From: Bin87 sp965207585
GTDB lineage: Bacteria > Chloroflexota > Dehalococcoidia > Lucifugimonadales > UBA3495
Reading direction: 5' to 3'
DNA length: 64,000 nt
NCBI GenBank assembly: GCA_965207585.1
Contig: CBDBMT010000003.1
Coordinates: forward strand, 372,001-436,000
The notes beneath the pieces were generated by a model. It was not told where the DNA came from, made no database searches, and saw only the letters and a list, made by a program, of their open reading frames with translations. Position numbers and translations under genes: made by a program. Below are positions 33,011 through 41,693 of this stretch, in pieces (the stretch's first letter is position 1; each line of letters starts with the position of its first letter).

Positions 33011-33823
33011 CTATTGTGAGTTGGCCTGCTGGCGTCGCAGCTGCTCTTCCAACTGGCGGACGCGAGCCTCGGCGGCCAAACGGCCTTCCCGCTCGGCGTC
33101 AGCGCGGGTTTCGGCGCTGTGAGCCCGGATTTCGGCGGCGTCAGCGCGGGTTTCGGCGGCGGCGCGTTCAACTTCGGCAACGGCCGCCTGGGTTTCCGCC
33201 GCCGCCCGCTTGTCTATCGTCAGCCCGGTCTCCGGATCCAGCACGTCAAACTCTCCGACGCCGTCCCAGGCAAACAGCACGTCCAGCAACTCGCTGTGGC
33301 TGCGCGCCGAACCTCCCTCGCCAGGCTCCTGCGGATATTCCTCGTACTCCCCGTTCACCAGCCGCTCCCCCACCAGCGCGCGACCGTACAGATCGCCCCC
33401 CGTGGGGTCGAACCGCCAGTACTCCTGCACCTCCAGCCGCTGGTACAACTCCCGCTTCCAACCCAGATCATGCTCCGCCGTGCTGGGCGACGCCACCTCC
33501 ATCACGAAGTCCGGCGCCTTGCCCGTCTCCCAGATCCAGAAGTTCGGCAGGCCCTCCCGGATCCCCGCGTTGTTCACGTCAAAGGCGATGAACAGGTCCG
33601 GCTGCACCCGCCGGTTGCCGTCGGTGATGTCGTAGGACACGAACACCCCCCCGGAGATAAACACGTCAGGGCGGTCTTCGTAGCGCTGGAGGAGGAGAAA
33701 CTTGATGCGGTCAATGGGCCGTTCCTGGAGCATACCGTCCTCAACGGGTTCCGGTTCTTCATAGAAGACGTCCGGGAGGGTCCTGACTTCCCAGGCGTTG
33801 GTGATTATTCTGGTGGCAGACAT
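33011..33823 (-). CDS. Uma2 family protein with C-terminal coiled coil
   Basis: Uma2 (DUF820) proteins have a PD-(D/E)XK nuclease-like fold; cellular role is uncertain. The 270-residue product has VFVSYDITDGNRRVQPDLFI, then APDFVMEVASPSTAEHDLGW and KRELYQRLEVQEYWRFDP, with the expected acidic and Lys residues. Residues about 205-270 are a coiled coil of repeated AAETRADAAE-type heptads. Related long forms lie at 49025 and 61382. It is transcribed toward the surface-protein gene. Confidence 0.85.
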   Translation of the reverse strand: MSATRIITNAWEVRTLPDVFYEEPEPVEDGMLQERPIDRIKFLLLQRYEDRPDVFISGGVFVSYDITDGNRRVQPDLFIAFDVNNAGIREGLPNFWIWETGKAPDFVMEVASPSTAEHDLGWKRELYQRLEVQEYWRFDPTGGDLYGRALVGERLVNGEYEEYPQEPGEGGSARSHSELLDVLFAWDGVGEFDVLDPETGLTIDKRAAAETQAAVAEVERAAAETRADAAEIRAHSAETRADAEREGRLAAEARVRQLEEQLRRQQANSQ

Positions 33824-34046
33824 GGGAAACGTCTCCGACGACGGAATGCTCCGGCAATTCTACCCGATGCTCCTGCGCTTTTCCAAAGCGGGGCCCAGCC
33901 CGCTTTCAGCCGGCGTGACGGCGGTCAAACCGTTCGGATGCGATAGCTCTGCGCCGATAGGTTCCTCCCCGGTGGCATGAGACAGCCAAATCCGGTATTC
34001 TGTGCGCCATCATCAACGGAACCGAACGCCGGGAGGGTTTGTGACC

Positions 34047-34640
34047 ATGACCACCACCGCCGCCCCAACCACCGACGACCTCTGCACCATCGAACAGGAG
34101 CCGAGCCGGTTCAACGACCAGTTCGGCGAAATGAGCCCCCGGGCCAAAGTCAAGGTCAAGGGCGAAATGTCCGACTTCGTGCAGAAGTTCATCGCCGCCT
34201 CGCCCTTCGTCGTCATGGCCTCGTCCGACCCGGACGGGAACTGCGACGCCTCTCCCAAGGGCGGCAAGCCCGGGTTCGTCAAGGTCATCGACAGCGCCCG
34301 CCTGCTCTTTCCGGACGTCGCCGGCAACCGCCTGTTCCAGTCCTACCAGAACATGGACTCCAACCCCCACGTCGGCCTGCTGTTCATGATCCCCGGCGTC
34401 AACGACACCGTGCGCGTCAACGGCACCGTGACCATCGTCAGCAAGGAGGAGCTGGAGCGCCAGAAGGTCGAGCTCGAGCTCTACTGGACCGACGACAACT
34501 CCAAGCACCTCCAGGGCATCATCATCAACGTGGAGGAATCCTACGGGCACTGTCCTCGGGCCTACAACTTCGCCAAGCTGTGGGACACCGACCAGATCAC
34601 TGAGAACCAGACCAACCGCCCCATACCCCTGCGCCCGTAG
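34047..34640 (+). CDS. Pyridoxamine 5'-phosphate oxidase-family flavoprotein
   Basis: The 197-residue protein fits the FMN-binding split-barrel family (general MSMEG_1061-like type). Landmarks are SPFVVMASSDPDGNCDASPK, GNRLFQSYQNMDSNPHVGLL and MIPGVNDTVRVNGTVTIV, followed by HCPRAYNFAKLW. Such proteins reduce or oxidise flavin/F420-linked substrates. ATG 34047 was chosen over 34002, because the sequence before it is not family-like. It stands alone, ending before a hairpin at 34666. Confidence 0.85.
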   Translation: MTTTAAPTTDDLCTIEQEPSRFNDQFGEMSPRAKVKVKGEMSDFVQKFIAASPFVVMASSDPDGNCDASPKGGKPGFVKVIDSARLLFPDVAGNRLFQSYQNMDSNPHVGLLFMIPGVNDTVRVNGTVTIVSKEELERQKVELELYWTDDNSKHLQGIIINVEESYGHCPRAYNFAKLWDTDQITENQTNRPIPLRP

Positions 34641-34665
34641 CGCCGCGCGGACACTGCCAATATCG

Positions 34666-34696
34666 GTCAGGGGCGGGTTTGAAACCCGCCCCTGAC
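34666..34696. terminator. Strong palindrome after the PNPOx-family gene
   Basis: GTCAGGGGCGGGTTT is followed by GAAACCCGCCCCTGAC, a nearly perfect palindrome with one central base. It lies 25 bases after the stop codon. The next bases on the plus strand are GTTTGC, so termination is possible. It resembles the GGGGCG-palindrome family found at other gene ends. Confidence 0.6.
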
Positions 34697-34714
34697 GTTT
34701 GCTCCGGTTGGAAC

Positions 34715-34824
34715 CGTCAGAATCAGATTTACCCGATTTGCGGATTGCCAGGATTGAGATGATCTTGCCGCTGAAACGCTTCAATCCTGTGAATCCCAAA
34801 ATCTGGAAAATCCTGATTCTGACA
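34715..34824. repeat. Long inverted-repeat element, copy D
   Basis: CGTCAGAATCAGATTTACCC at the left and AAATCCTGATTCTGAC at the right are complementary, with inner GATTGCCAGGATTGAGA against TCAATCCTGTGAATCC. It lies between the PNPOx-family gene and the site-2 protease gene, outside any operon. Same family as copies at 12, 4193, 10065 and 40225. Confidence 0.8.
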
Positions 34825-34826
34825 AT

Positions 34827-35525
34827 TCAGCTCAATCCGGTAGCCAGCCGGAACACAAACAGCGCCGGTTGAATGAGTATCCGCCCCAGAAAGTTGATGC
34901 CAAAGGCGTAGCTCAGGAACAGGTTCACGCCGATCAGCCCGATCAGCGGTATCCAGCCATACCGCTCGAATTGGAGGTACGACCGGTACAGCGACCCGGG
35001 CAGCAGGCCGCCCAGAACTTTGCTGCCATCCAGCGGCGGCAGGGGTATCAGGTTGAAGATGCCCAGGATCAGATTGAAAAATATAGCCAGAAACGCCGCG
35101 AAGCCCAGGATCTCAACAACGCTGGATATGAACCGCGTGTCCGTGACCACCGGCAACAGGTCCAGGCGGAAAACCAGCCCCAACGCGAATGCCAGCACGA
35201 AGTTCGAGAGCGGGCCGGCCAGCGCCACCATCGACATCCCGAACCGCCCGTGGCGCAGGTTGTACGGGTCCACCTGCACCGGCTTGGCCCAGCCGAACCC
35301 CACCACCAGCAGCAGGATGAATCCCAGCAGGTCGATGTGCTTGATGGGGTTGAAGGTCAACCGCCCCATGCGCCGAGCGGTGTCGTCCCCTTCGATGTGG
35401 GAGGTCAGCGCGTGGCTGAACTCATGCACGGTGAAGCCGATGATCAGGCCGATCAGCCCGATGCCGATCACCAGGACAAATGCGGCGGGGTTCTCCCGCA
35501 GCAGGTCGAGACTCTGAAGGATCAC
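34827..35525 (-). CDS. Site-2 protease-type membrane metallopeptidase (M50)
   Basis: These intramembrane proteases cut transmembrane substrates with a zinc ion. The 232-residue product has HEFSHALTSH (residues about 34-38, the HExxH motif) in a membrane segment, a second Asp motif around KHIDLLGFILL, and PLPPLDGSKVLGG near the C-terminus. Several hydrophobic segments follow. The GTG at 35525 overlaps the upstream stop by four bases (GTGA), a strong start. It is coupled to the unknown gene at 35522. Confidence 0.85.
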   Translation of the reverse strand: MILQSLDLLRENPAAFVLVIGIGLIGLIIGFTVHEFSHALTSHIEGDDTARRMGRLTFNPIKHIDLLGFILLLVVGFGWAKPVQVDPYNLRHGRFGMSMVALAGPLSNFVLAFALGLVFRLDLLPVVTDTRFISSVVEILGFAAFLAIFFNLILGIFNLIPLPPLDGSKVLGGLLPGSLYRSYLQFERYGWIPLIGLIGVNLFLSYAFGINFLGRILIQPALFVFRLATGLS

Positions 35526-36244
35526 GTAGTGCTGCTTTCCAACCCGGTTCGGCCGCCGCGACGCGACGCCGGCTGCGCGCGCGGCATGGCCATCAGATCC
35601 GCCTTGATCGCGGCCAGGCCCGCTGCCCCGTGATCGTTGGCCTCGGCGACGATGGCCACGGCTCCGGCCTGGCGCAGGGCGAGCAACTCGTTGGCGGAGG
35701 GACGAGGGCCGATGCGCACCACCAAGTATTTCTCTGCGCGGCGGGCGGCGTCCGCCACCCCACCCAGGTCCAGCAGAGTCCAAGGCCCTGTCATGGCTGA
35801 CTTATCCAGCACCAGGAAATCCAACGGTATACCGGCGAGGATCCGCCACATGTGATCGTCCACATCGTCCGGGATCCGCGTCCCGTGGGTCATCTGGCGG
35901 TCGGACAGATCGATGGCGTCCACCAGCGCGGTGGCAAAGGGTGATACGGTGAAATCCGCGCCGGCGTCACGCCAGCCGGCAATGCCTTCAGGTTCCAGCG
36001 GCGCGCCTCCGGCGCCCCAGATGCAGTCACCGATCTCCGGCAGGCCGTCGGGTGTGATACCGGGAGCGAATATGACCACAGCGTCGGCAGCCTCCGCCGA
36101 CACCGCCAGCGCAGCCTCGATGTCGCCCGAGCAGCGGGCAATGAGCGCCATGCCCGGCAGTCGCCCGGACTGTGTGGAGCCGAACCCCAATGACGGGCCG
36201 CTGCCGGCTTCAATGCGCTCCAACAGGCTCCGCAGCTGCGTCAT
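35522..36244 (-). CDS. Hypothetical protein coupled to the M50 protease
   Basis: The 240-residue product looks like an alpha/beta protein: alternating hydrophobic strands such as LPGMALIARCSGDIEAAL, ADAVVIFAPGI, LDFLVLDKSAM, KYLVVRIGPRPS and VAIVAEANDHGAAGL. The order suggests a TIM-barrel, but no catalytic signature is clear and no family is recognised. Its stop overlaps the site-2 protease start by four bases. Coupling hints at a linked role that cannot be named. Confidence 0.6.
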   Translation of the reverse strand: MTQLRSLLERIEAGSGPSLGFGSTQSGRLPGMALIARCSGDIEAALAVSAEAADAVVIFAPGITPDGLPEIGDCIWGAGGAPLEPEGIAGWRDAGADFTVSPFATALVDAIDLSDRQMTHGTRIPDDVDDHMWRILAGIPLDFLVLDKSAMTGPWTLLDLGGVADAARRAEKYLVVRIGPRPSANELLALRQAGAVAIVAEANDHGAAGLAAIKADLMAMPRAQPASRRGGRTGLESSTT

Positions 36245-36267
36245 GCTCAGGCCTCCCTGACGTGAAA

Positions 36268-36292
36268 TAGGGGCGAATGATATTCGCCCCTA
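36268..36292. repeat. GGGGCGAATGATATTCGCCCC palindrome
   Basis: TAGGGGCGAAT and ATTCGCCCCTA pair around a GAT centre. It lies between the unknown gene at 35522 and the convergent-side metallohydrolase gene. The same element with small changes occurs at 46086 and 51457, each just after a gene end. It may serve as a terminator. Confidence 0.7.
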
Positions 36293-36311
36293 CGAAACAA
36301 CTATTGCGGTT

Positions 36312-37184
36312 CTAGAGCGGTTGCCAGACCCGTTTGCCATCCACGCGGGCGATCTTGCCGATCTGCTTGCCCGGCGGGAAATGGCCGGCGCAGATGGTCC
36401 AGTCCCCTTCCTCGGCGGCGTCCAGCAGCCGGGCGCGCGACGCGGCGGACTGTTCTTTGTCGGTGTCCACGCCGGCGCACCAGCTCGGCTCGGATACCTG
36501 CGCGATGGTGTGCAGCACGTCGCCCATGACCACGCCGCGCTGACCGTTGGAGTTGATCAGCACCACCTGGTGGCCCGGGGTGTGACCCGGCGCGGGGGCG
36601 ATGGAGATCTCGTCGCTGATGGTGTGTTCCGGCTCTTCCAGGATCTGCTGGAGACGCAGGCGGCGCAGCGGCATCACCTGGCGGTCGATGTAGGGATACA
36701 TCTGCCGGCCCTGTTCCGACGTGAAGTAGTCGTAGTCGGGTCGGGACATGACGTAGCGAGCGCGGCGGAAGTTCGGCGCGGGCATGCCGCCGGAGTAGCG
36801 CAGGTTCCAACCCACGTGGTCGCCGTGCAGGTGGGTGTGGATGATGTAGTTCACCGAGTCGCTGGGACCGACGTTGGTGTTGTTCACGCCCACGTTGGAC
36901 TCCAGATGTGGCCGCAGCTCTTCGTAAAGGTTCCCGGTGACATTGCCGCGGTCGGGATGCGGGCCGGGGCCCATGCCAGTATCCACCAGGATGACGTGCT
37001 CGGAGGTGTTGAGAAGGAAGACGCCGTAGTAAAGCTGGAGCTGGCCGTTCTCCAGGGTGTCCTGGTAGTCCGCCCAGGCTGAGTCGGGGACGTCGGGGAA
37101 CATCGCCGAGGGCTCGCGCGGCGGCGGCACCATGTCGATGACGGCGGTGACTTTAACGTTGCCGATGGTTGCTTGTTCTGCCAT
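36312..37184 (-). CDS. Metallo-beta-lactamase fold hydrolase
   Basis: MBL-fold proteins use one or two metals to hydrolyse esters, amides or lactones. The 290-residue product has HTHLHGDHVGWN (HxHxDH-type), VILVDTGMGPGPHP before it, APGHTPGHQVVLI and GDVLHTIAQ after it, and a final CAGHFPPGK. Substrate is unknown; lactonase-type activity is possible. It lies before apt and its product starts MAEQATIGNVKVTAV. Confidence 0.85.
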   Translation of the reverse strand: MAEQATIGNVKVTAVIDMVPPPREPSAMFPDVPDSAWADYQDTLENGQLQLYYGVFLLNTSEHVILVDTGMGPGPHPDRGNVTGNLYEELRPHLESNVGVNNTNVGPSDSVNYIIHTHLHGDHVGWNLRYSGGMPAPNFRRARYVMSRPDYDYFTSEQGRQMYPYIDRQVMPLRRLRLQQILEEPEHTISDEISIAPAPGHTPGHQVVLINSNGQRGVVMGDVLHTIAQVSEPSWCAGVDTDKEQSAASRARLLDAAEEGDWTICAGHFPPGKQIGKIARVDGKRVWQPL

Positions 37185-37226
37185 TGGGAAATTCCTCCTG
37201 AGTACGCTGCAAATGGCGCTTGCGGC

Positions 37227-37766
37227 CTATTCGTCAACTTCGAATGTGACCAGGGAAAACAGATCATAACCGGCCAGGGCTTCCCGGCCGCCCAGGCCAA
37301 TGAGTTCAATCACTACGCCGATGCCGGCCGTGGAGCCGCCGGCCTTTTCGATGAGCTTGGCGGCAGCTTCGAGGCTGCCCCCCGTGGCAACCAGATCGTC
37401 TATGATCAGCACGCGGCTCCCCGGGGGCACGTCTTCAGCGTGAACCTCCAGGGAAGCCTGACCATATTCCAGGCTGTATTCGTAGGATAGAGTCGCACCC
37501 GGAAGCTTGCCCGCCTTGCGCAGCAGCACTAGCGGCAGTCCCATCCGTGCCGCCATCGGGGCGGCGAAGATGAAGCCACGGGAATCGATGGCTGCCAGGC
37601 AGTCAATGTCCGTTTGACTTGCCAGATTCACCATCCGGTCGATGGTCTCGTTAAACGCCTCCGGCGAGAGCAGCAGCGAAGTGATGTCCTTGAACTGCAC
37701 CCCGTGGATCGGGAAGTCAGGCACGTTGCGAATGTGTGCGGCAAGATCGACGGGCATGATTCTCAT
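37227..37766 (-). CDS. apt: Adenine phosphoribosyltransferase
   Basis: Apt salvages adenine with PRPP to form AMP. The 179-residue product has IRNVPDFPIHGVQFKDITSL near the N-terminus and the PRPP-binding loop VLIIDDLVATGGSLEAA. LAAIDSRGFIFAAPMAARMG completes the pattern. Length is typical. It could reuse the adenine produced by mtnP, although the genes are not linked here. Confidence 0.94.
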   Translation of the reverse strand: MRIMPVDLAAHIRNVPDFPIHGVQFKDITSLLLSPEAFNETIDRMVNLASQTDIDCLAAIDSRGFIFAAPMAARMGLPLVLLRKAGKLPGATLSYEYSLEYGQASLEVHAEDVPPGSRVLIIDDLVATGGSLEAAAKLIEKAGGSTAGIGVVIELIGLGGREALAGYDLFSLVTFEVDE

Positions 37767-37890
37767 GTCGGCGGAGGGTCGCGGTGGGCGGAGTTATCGG
37801 GGATCAATTTGCGGCAATTAGTCTAGTATTCGCCGGTTGCGCAGTCAACCGTAAGTAGGCAGGGCAATCGCATATGGGCAGTTTAATGAC

Positions 37891-37993
37891 CGTCATTCCT
37901 GCGAAAGCAGGAATCCAGTGTGCGAATTCGTTAATGCCGTTTCAGATGCGTTCATTTGGTGGCTAATGGACTCCGGCTTTCGCCGGAGTGACG
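37891..37993. repeat. GTCATTCC repeat pair in the apt-yraN gap
   Basis: CGTCATTCCTGCGAAAGCAG at the left and CTCCGGCTTTCGCCGGAGTG at the right flank about 60 bases. These are two diverged hairpins of the same repeat family as 22489 and 48370. The rest of this 264-base gap shows no gene. Confidence 0.7.
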
Positions 37994-38030
37994 CCGTTGT
38001 AATTTCAGATTCGATTGCCCGGTGGGTAAG

Positions 38031-38450
38031 CTACGCTTCGACTATGTTCTCCAGATGATTGATGCTCAAGACCCGCCGGTTCGGCCCCAAGAGTATGGCA
38101 ACCAGGTCAATGCGCCATTCCAGGTTGGCGGAGGCTGCGACGCGCTGCCGCAGAAAATCCTGTGCCGTCAGCGTTAAGCGTCTGGCTTTGGCCGGCGTGA
38201 CCGATTCCTCCGGCGAGCCGTATGCGGCATTGCGTCGAGTGCGGACTTCCACGAAGACCCATACCGGACCATCCAGGGCGATGAGGTCAACTTCACCCCA
38301 CCTGCATTGATAGTTGGCGTCCACGATGCGGTAGCCCTTGCCTTCCAGATGGTGGAGGGCAATGCGCTCGCCGATGCGTCCGACTTCAATACGCCCGGCA
38401 TCCTGACGCCCGGCATCCTGGGACGCGGAAACATCATCCCTGGCTGGCAT
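38031..38450 (-). CDS. YraN/UPF0102 family endonuclease-like protein
   Basis: YraN proteins have a PD-(D/E)XK-like fold and are linked to DNA metabolism. The 139-residue product has RIGERIALHHLEGKGYRIVD, WGEVDLIALDGPVWVFVEV (Asp and Glu of the nuclease core) and VTPAKARRLTLTAQDFL with Lys. It overlaps rnhB by 17 bases in the same direction, an arrangement common in many bacteria. Confidence 0.88.
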   Translation of the reverse strand: MPARDDVSASQDAGRQDAGRIEVGRIGERIALHHLEGKGYRIVDANYQCRWGEVDLIALDGPVWVFVEVRTRRNAAYGSPEESVTPAKARRLTLTAQDFLRQRVAASANLEWRIDLVAILLGPNRRVLSINHLENIVEA

Positions 38451-39075
38451 CTTGCAAAAGCCTCGCCTGTCGCAACGGGCTGAACGAGCGACGGTGGATG
38501 GGCGTTGGCCCCAACTCGGACAGGCAACGGAGGTGTTGGGGCGTGGCGTAGCCCTTGTGCCGGGCGAACCCGTAGCCGGGGTAGCGCTCGTCCGCCTGGA
38601 CCATCAGCTCATCCCGGGCAACCTTCGCCAGGATGCTGGCCGCGGCTATGGACAGCGACTTCGCATCCCCCTTGACCACGGTCTGATGCGGCAGCGGACA
38701 CTCCTTGATGGGCACCCAATCCAGGAGCAGGGCGTCCGGCGCCGGATCCAGCCGGCTCGCTGCCGTCAGCATCGCTCTGATTACGGCCTGGCCGATGCCG
38801 ATGTGATCGATGATCTCGGATGAGACCAGTTCCACCTCGCAAGCCAGAACGTTCTCTCGTATCAGTCCTGCGGCTTCCGCCCGTCGCCGCTCCGTCAGCC
38901 GCTTGCTGTCGTCAATCGCCGCCAGCCAGGGTTCGTCGCCGATGAACTCCGGCGGCAGGATCACGGCGGCGGCGGCCACCGGCCCGGCCAGCGGTCCGCG
39001 CCCGGCCTCGTCCACGCCGGCGATCAGGCGATAGCCCTGGACGCGGAAGTCCGCTTCCAGGGACAGGTCAGGCAT
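38434..39075 (-). CDS. rnhB: Ribonuclease HII
   Basis: RNase HII removes single ribonucleotides and RNA from DNA. The 213-residue product has the catalytic signature IAGVDEAGRGPLAGPVAAA, then WLAAIDDSKRLTERRRAEA and a later Asp-containing LLLDWVPI. The start is placed at ATG 39075 because the family begins just before the DEAGRG motif; the longer reading to 39231 enters mnmA. It overlaps both neighbours by a few bases, so the trio is probably one operon. Confidence 0.93.
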   Translation of the reverse strand: MPDLSLEADFRVQGYRLIAGVDEAGRGPLAGPVAAAAVILPPEFIGDEPWLAAIDDSKRLTERRRAEAAGLIRENVLACEVELVSSEIIDHIGIGQAVIRAMLTAASRLDPAPDALLLDWVPIKECPLPHQTVVKGDAKSLSIAAASILAKVARDELMVQADERYPGYGFARHKGYATPQHLRCLSELGPTPIHRRSFSPLRQARLLQDASQG

Positions 39076-40210
39076 CGACCAACGCGGCAGCCGCCAGTTC
39101 GGCGCGCGCCATTGGTTCGCTTCCGGCGATGGGTCCACCGCCGAGGACAGTTTCGCCCTGGTAGAACACCGCCGCCTGCCCCGGAGTGATCGCCCGTTGC
39201 GGTTCCCGGAACCGAACCAGCGCGCCGTCACCGACGGCAGTCACCGTCGCCGGCGCCTCCGCGAACTTGTAGCGTATTTTGACGGTCACATCCACCGGCC
39301 CGCTCGGAGGAACGCCGGACACCCACGACACCGGATCGGCATACAGCGTGTTCTGGTAAAGGTCCGTTTCGGAGCCGACCACCACCTGGCGCGTGTCCGG
39401 TTCCAGGCGGATCACAAATCGGGGCGGACCACCGGAAAGCCCGAGGCCGCGTCGCTGACCCACGGTGAAGTACTGGATGCCTTCGTGGGTTCCCAGAACG
39501 TTGCCATCGGCGTCCACGATGTCGCCCGGCCGCTCGTCGGTGCGCTCGCGCAGAAACTCGCGGTAGTCGCCGGTGGGAATGAAGCAGATGTCCTGGCTGT
39601 CCGGCTTGTCCGCGTTGGGGAACCCCGCCTCTTCCGCCAGCCGGCGGATCTCCGGCTTCGGGTAGTGACCCACGGGCATCAGGGTGGCGGCCAGCTGTTC
39701 CTGACGCATGCCGAACAGGACGTAGGACTGATCCTTGTCGGCGTCAACGCCGCGGCGCAGCGCCCACCCGCCGGCTCCATCGGCTTCGATGCAGGCGTAG
39801 TGGCCCGTGGCGACGTACGCCGCCTGCAGCATCCGGGCGCGCTGGGCCAGAAAACTGAACTTGATCTTGTCGTTGCAGGCAATGCACGGATGCGGCGTCC
39901 GTCCGTTCTCATATTCCCGGCGGAAATAGTCGATGACGAAGGCGCGAAACTCCCGCTGCACGTTCAGCACGTAGTGGGGAACCCCCAGGATGCGACAGAC
40001 CGCCCGCGCATCCTCCACGTCGTCCAGGGTGCAGCACCCCCGGTAGTACTCCGGCAGGTCCGCCTGGTCGATGTCGTACAACTTCATCGTCACGCCGATG
40101 ACGTCGTAGCCCTGCCGGCGCAGCAGCAGCGCGGCCACGGAAGAGTCGACGCCGCCGCTCATGGCAACGACGACGCGGTTGGGAATCTCAGGGGCGGACG
40201 GAATACTCAT
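39068..40210 (-). CDS. mnmA: tRNA-specific 2-thiouridylase MnmA
   Basis: MnmA thiolates wobble uridine in tRNA. The 380-residue product has the ATP-binding SGGVDSSVAALLLRRQGYDV, the catalytic-Cys region PHPCIACNDKIKFSFL, DKDQSYVLFGM, SQDICFIPTGDYREFL (second active-site Cys) and a C-terminal beta-domain. It starts near inverted repeat E and leads the mnmA-rnhB-yraN row. Confidence 0.95.
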   Translation of the reverse strand: MSIPSAPEIPNRVVVAMSGGVDSSVAALLLRRQGYDVIGVTMKLYDIDQADLPEYYRGCCTLDDVEDARAVCRILGVPHYVLNVQREFRAFVIDYFRREYENGRTPHPCIACNDKIKFSFLAQRARMLQAAYVATGHYACIEADGAGGWALRRGVDADKDQSYVLFGMRQEQLAATLMPVGHYPKPEIRRLAEEAGFPNADKPDSQDICFIPTGDYREFLRERTDERPGDIVDADGNVLGTHEGIQYFTVGQRRGLGLSGGPPRFVIRLEPDTRQVVVGSETDLYQNTLYADPVSWVSGVPPSGPVDVTVKIRYKFAEAPATVTAVGDGALVRFREPQRAITPGQAAVFYQGETVLGGGPIAGSEPMARAELAAAALVDA

Positions 40211-40224
40211 AGTTCAACGTGGGT

Positions 40225-40334
40225 TGTCAGAATCAGGATTTGCCGGATTTTATGATTAGCAGGATTGGGACCGTTGCACCGCCGAGTGCCTTCAATCCTG
40301 GCAATTCTATAATTCCGTAAATACTGATTCTGAT
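40225..40334. repeat. Long inverted-repeat element, copy E
   Basis: TGTCAGAATCAGGATTTGCC at the left and TACTGATTCTGATG at the right are complementary, with inner TTAGCAGGATTGGGA and TTCAATCCTGGC. It lies upstream of mnmA (minus strand) and of the luciferase-like gene (plus strand), in the 245-base gap. Same family as copies at 12, 4193, 10065 and 34715. Confidence 0.8.
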
Positions 40335-40455
40335 GATATCCGGCAGCAGCTACGCGCCAACTGCATTTGCTTGCGGTCAAGGTACTCGTAGTATAGCATC
40401 GCCCCGATTCACTACCTGCACACCGCATCTCTAAGCACACTACGGAGGCAACCCC

Positions 40456-41409
40456 ATGCCCGTCACCTTTGGATGCTCCCTCCCCAGCCGGGGCGCCATG
40501 GCCTCTCCCGAAAACCTGCGCAGCCTGGCCCAGCGCGCCGAGGACCTCTCCTTCGACCACGTGTGGGTCAGCGACCATATCATCATCCCCCACGAGGTCT
40601 CATCATTCTACCCCTACGCCGCCGACGGGGTGGCTCCCTTCCAGCGCGACAACACCTACTTCGAGCCCCTGGCCGCCCTGAACTTCCTGGCCGGCTGCAC
40701 CACCCGCGTCAAGTTGGGCACCCACGTGCTCATCCTGCCCTACCGCAACCCCGTGCTCACCGCCAAGATACTGGCGACCCTGGACGTCCTCAGCGGCGGC
40801 CGCCTGATCCTGGGCGCCGGAGTCGGCTGGATGGAGGAGGAGTTCCAGGCCCTGGGACTCGACACCTACGCCCAGCGCGGCCAGGTGACCGACGAGTACA
40901 TCCAGATCTTCAAGGAGCTCTGGACCTCCGACAACCCCGAGTTCCACGGCGAGCACTACGACATCAGCGAGGCCGGCTTCCTGCCCAAGCCGGTGCAGCA
41001 GCCGCACCCGCCCATCTGGATCGGCGGCCACACCAACCCGGCCATCCGCCGCGCCGCCACCCTGGGCGACGGCTGGATGCCCATCGGCCTGCGCCCCCCG
41101 GCCATCCTCGAGCCCGAGGAGCTGTCCGAGAAGATCGCCCGACTGCGCCGGATCAGCGCCCGCGCCGGCCGCGCCGACGATGCCGTCGACCTGGTGTTCA
41201 GCACCGACTGCGTCTTCCACGATGCGCCCCAAAGCGACCGCCGCATGGTGTCGGGCATCCCCGAGCAGATCGCCGCCGACCTGCGCCAGTACCAGGACCT
41301 GGGCGTGCAGCACTTCATCTTCAGCTTCCCCGCCGACAGCGCCGCCCAGCAGCAGGAAGCCATGGAGCGCTTCTCCCGCGAGGTGATGCCGCTGATCCCG
41401 TCGGACTAG
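40456..41409 (+). CDS. Luciferase-like (LLM) F420/flavin-dependent oxidoreductase
   Basis: LLM proteins are TIM-barrel monooxygenases or reductases. The 317-residue product starts MPVTFGCSLPSRGAMASPE and has LSFDHVWVSDHIIIPHE, TRVKLGTHVLILPYRNPVLT, LGAGVGWMEEEFQALGLD and WIGGHTNPAIRRAATLGDGW, matching the TIGR03619-like F420 subgroup. Two other members lie at 46661 and 63816. It is flanked by its own terminator at 41432. Confidence 0.88.
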   Translation: MPVTFGCSLPSRGAMASPENLRSLAQRAEDLSFDHVWVSDHIIIPHEVSSFYPYAADGVAPFQRDNTYFEPLAALNFLAGCTTRVKLGTHVLILPYRNPVLTAKILATLDVLSGGRLILGAGVGWMEEEFQALGLDTYAQRGQVTDEYIQIFKELWTSDNPEFHGEHYDISEAGFLPKPVQQPHPPIWIGGHTNPAIRRAATLGDGWMPIGLRPPAILEPEELSEKIARLRRISARAGRADDAVDLVFSTDCVFHDAPQSDRRMVSGIPEQIAADLRQYQDLGVQHFIFSFPADSAAQQQEAMERFSREVMPLIPSD

Positions 41410-41431
41410 CCACGCCGGCCGACGAAGCATT

Positions 41432-41463
41432 GTGAGCGGCTCGCGATTGCCGCTCACTTTTTT
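41432..41463 (+). terminator. Intrinsic terminator after LLM gene
   Basis: GTGAGCGGC and GCCGCTCAC pair with an eight-base loop and are followed directly by TTTTTT. It is a canonical rho-independent terminator 23 bases beyond the stop of the gene at 40456. Confidence 0.95.
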
Positions 41464-41632
41464 GCTGTCCCGCGGTATGTTCTATGGTCAGGTGCAGCCA
41501 TAGCGAGGCTGCACCCGTGCAGGATTTTCCGTTCGATTGACGGGCACCAGGGGACACTGGGATGGGTGCCACCTCCGATGATGCTCGATATTGTACGGTT
41601 ACACCTAGCTTACTCGCGGTGCACTACCGGCC

Positions 41633-41660
41633 ATGACGAGTCATCCGGCTATCGTATAAT
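41633..41660 (+). promoter_or_regulatory. Possible promoter of the DUF1015 gene
   Basis: TATAAT at 41655-41660 is a consensus -10 box. ATGACG (41633-41638) sixteen bases before it matches the -35 box at four positions. Transcription would start about 30 bases before the DUF1015 start codon. The -35 is weak, so confidence is moderate. Confidence 0.5.
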
Positions 41661-41693
41661 GCTGCCCAACCGAAATCTGGAGCCCCGTGAGCC

